Assembly: GCF_002154605.1 (NCBI RefSeq)
Contig: NZ_MUNE01000334.1
Location: 1-51,826, forward strand
Source of the DNA: Streptomyces milbemycinicus
GTDB lineage: Bacteria; Actinomycetota; Actinomycetes; Streptomycetales; Streptomycetaceae
Length of the DNA stretch: 51,826 nucleotides
Reading direction: 5' to 3'
This document shows positions 50,531 to 51,826 of the stretch, piece by piece. The position numbers were made by a program, and so were the translations under genes. The notes beneath the pieces were generated by a model. That model did not search any database. It was not told the origin of the DNA and worked only from the letters and a program-made list of their open reading frames with translations. Positions within the stretch are counted from its first letter, which is position 1, and each line of letters begins with the position of its first letter.

Positions 50531-51253
50531 ATGCCACGCCTTCCCCGCGCCGGTTCGCTGGCCGTCATCCACATCCCGGCCACCCTGCTGTTCGTCGCCG
50601 TCGGGCTGATGGTCGGCGGGACGGTCATCAACGCGGGCGGACTCGTCACGCTGACGGTCAGGCCCGTGCGCACCGTCACCCCCGAACCCAACCCCACCTG
50701 GTCCACCACGCCGGGCCAGGCGCCGGTCACGCCGGCCCCGACCGGCCCCGACGTCATTCCGACCTCACCGCCGACCTCACCGCCGACCTCACCGCCAACC
50801 TCGCCCCCGACCGGCGGCCCCGACACAAACTCACCGGGGCCCCAGGAGTCACCGCACCGGCCCGAGCAGCCGCAGCCCCAGCAACCACCCAAGCCGGACC
50901 AGCCCCAGCAACCCCAGCAGCAACCCCAGCAGCAGCCGCAGGGCGGGCAGCCGAGGGCGCTCTGGCGCCCCGCGGCCCTGCACAGCGCGGCAGCCCTGCC
51001 CGCGGCGCGGCAGGGCACCGGGCAGGGCGGGACGACGCTCCAGGCCAATGTGCCGGCGATCGCGACGGCCCTGGTGGGCCTGTGCGCCCAGATCCTGTCC
51101 CTGCTGACCGCCCTGATCGGGCTGTACGTGGGCGGGCGGCGGGCCGGTGCGGCCCGGAGAGAGCCGCAGCCCGCGGGGCCCCACGACACCAGCCCCCTCC
51201 GCAACACCGGCACCGTCCGCCCCCCTAAAGGCAGGCGACCTCGGCGCCGCTGA
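50531..51253 (+). CDS. Pro/Gln/Thr-rich membrane-associated protein
   Basis: A 240-aa protein with an N-terminal membrane helix (about residues 9-36, HIPATLLFVAVGLMVGGTVI). A low-complexity extracellular stretch follows: SPPT repeated about four times (about residues 77-92) from a 12-bp DNA repeat at about 50761-50812, then a Pro/Gln-rich block (about 100-140). A second hydrophobic helix near 185-207 (IATALVGLCAQILSLLTALIGLYV) is followed by a basic tail. I recognise no family. It overlaps the opposing LCP gene by 29 bp at its 3' end (51225-51253). Confidence 0.65.
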   Translation: MPRLPRAGSLAVIHIPATLLFVAVGLMVGGTVINAGGLVTLTVRPVRTVTPEPNPTWSTTPGQAPVTPAPTGPDVIPTSPPTSPPTSPPTSPPTGGPDTNSPGPQESPHRPEQPQPQQPPKPDQPQQPQQQPQQQPQGGQPRALWRPAALHSAAALPAARQGTGQGGTTLQANVPAIATALVGLCAQILSLLTALIGLYVGGRRAGAARREPQPAGPHDTSPLRNTGTVRPPKGRRPRRR

Positions 51254-51826
51254 CCGCTTTGCCCGCGCCCTTGTCCGCCGAGGGGTCCTCGGCCCGCACC
51301 GGGTGCACCGACCGGAAGTCCGAGCCCAGCGTGACCCGCATCACCGACCCCTGCCGCGCCACCGGCTTCAGCCGGGAGCCGGGCAGGGCGGCGGCCAGGG
51401 TGCGCACCGAGCGGTTCCAGATCGGGTCGTACTCGATCAGTGTGCGCCGCACCGCCGAGGACGCGGCGTCCGCCGGGGCCCCGGTGGTGGCGAAGCCGTG
51501 GGTGCGCAGCGCGCGGAGGGTGCGCCGGGCCAGGCCCGTGGTGCTGGTGCCGTTGAACACGCGGACGCGGACCTGGGCGGGCGGCACGTCGACCGGGGTG
51601 GCCCGCAGCCGCTTGCGGCGGTGGACGGCGAGCGGGCGGTCCTCGCGGAGGGCCTGGAACAGGCGCGCGGCCCGCACCCGGTCCCAGCGGAGCGTCGAGC
51701 CGAGGCCCTTGACCGGGGTGCCGGGCAGCTGGACCGGGACCGAGACGAACTCGGAGGACTCGACGGTGAAGCCGCGCATGGCCTGGCCGAGCGCGACCAT
51801 GTCCGCCGCGCCGAAGCCGCGGTCGG
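51225..51826 (-). CDS. LytR-CpsA-Psr family protein, C-terminal part (partial)
   Basis: The frame is open to the right edge of the window, so only the last ~200 residues are seen. They match the end of LCP proteins that carry the extracellular LytR_C domain: FVSVPVQLPGT linker, TLRWDRVRAARLFQALRED, then VRVRVFNGTSTTGLARRTL (LytR_C start) and LIEYDPIWNRSVRTLAAALPG. The tail ends SGAEVACL. It would be membrane-anchored outside the cell and act in wall glycopolymer attachment. The N-terminal TM and catalytic domain lie beyond the window. Confidence 0.8.
   Translation of the reverse strand, partial: DRGFGAADMVALGQAMRGFTVESSEFVSVPVQLPGTPVKGLGSTLRWDRVRAARLFQALREDRPLAVHRRKRLRATPVDVPPAQVRVRVFNGTSTTGLARRTLRALRTHGFATTGAPADAASSAVRRTLIEYDPIWNRSVRTLAAALPGSRLKPVARQGSVMRVTLGSDFRSVHPVRAEDPSADKGAGKAVSGAEVACL

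Noticed and set aside
1..51826. tRNA or rRNA genes, insertion sequences or phage genes
   Set aside because: I found no cloverleaf-like sequence, rRNA segment, transposase or integrase reading frame in any part of the window.

Overview
The window is high-GC DNA with strong G/C third-position bias, GTG/TTG starts and purine-rich ribosome binding sites. Gene content (fol operon beside ftsH, actinobacterial hut cluster, SigB-like partner-switching module, LAXTG/LPXTG surface proteins, WXG-type proteins, LCP proteins) points to Streptomyces or a close relative. No tRNA, rRNA, CRISPR array, transposase or phage gene was found.

Layout. 1-0.9 kb: end of a probable ftsH, then folE. 0.99-6.2 kb (minus): probable DUF2156 membrane transferase, folP, an NTF2-like gene, folB, folK and a DUF3180 gene, with mostly 4-bp overlaps within the fol genes. 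6.3-15.6 kb: a membrane esterase, an isolated betaine-type ABC ATPase with CBS domains, a MIO-family ammonia-lyase homologue whose Ala-Ser-Gly cofactor triad reads Gly-Thr-Gly, an RpiR regulator, a membrane protein, a fold-type III PLP decarboxylase, and an MDR oxidoreductase followed by MerR. 15.7-21.4 kb (plus): hutU, an M20 amidohydrolase, hutF and hutI. hutH and hutG are absent, and the M20 gene is the obvious candidate for the missing deformylase. 21.5-24.7 kb: a lipoprotein, a SigB/SigF-family sigma factor and a divergent antagonist/kinase pair.

24.9-29.3 kb (plus) is a four-gene cell-surface cluster: an LPQTG protein, a DUF916-like membrane-anchored protein, a neocarzinostatin-fold-like membrane protein and an LAETG protein. 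The two sortase substrates share a Cys-bracketed domain. 29.4-33.8 kb: POT peptide transporter, OmpR-type two-component pair, GtrA protein. 33.9-38.5 kb (minus) is the most novel locus. It holds two paralogous proteins with an N-terminal WxG helical domain and a C-terminal papain/calpain-like Cys-His-Asn domain, a lipoprotein resembling chagasin (I42) cysteine-protease inhibitors, a small WXG100-like protein and a small protein of unknown function. I read it as a type VII-style effector cassette with a surface-tethered inhibitor.

38.7-51.8 kb: purK-purE, dipeptidase, UDP-glucose dehydrogenase, acyl-CoA dehydrogenase, a lipoprotein, a YjbR-like gene, a frameshifted beta-propeller-like gene, a two-component ABC exporter, an LCP protein, a thioesterase, a Pro/Gln-rich membrane protein and the C-terminal part of a second LCP protein cut by the window end.

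Two genome-scale habits stand out. Many genes are followed by short tandem repeats that often include the stop codon itself, and several genes have a -10 hexamer 6-7 nt before the start codon, which fits leaderless transcription.
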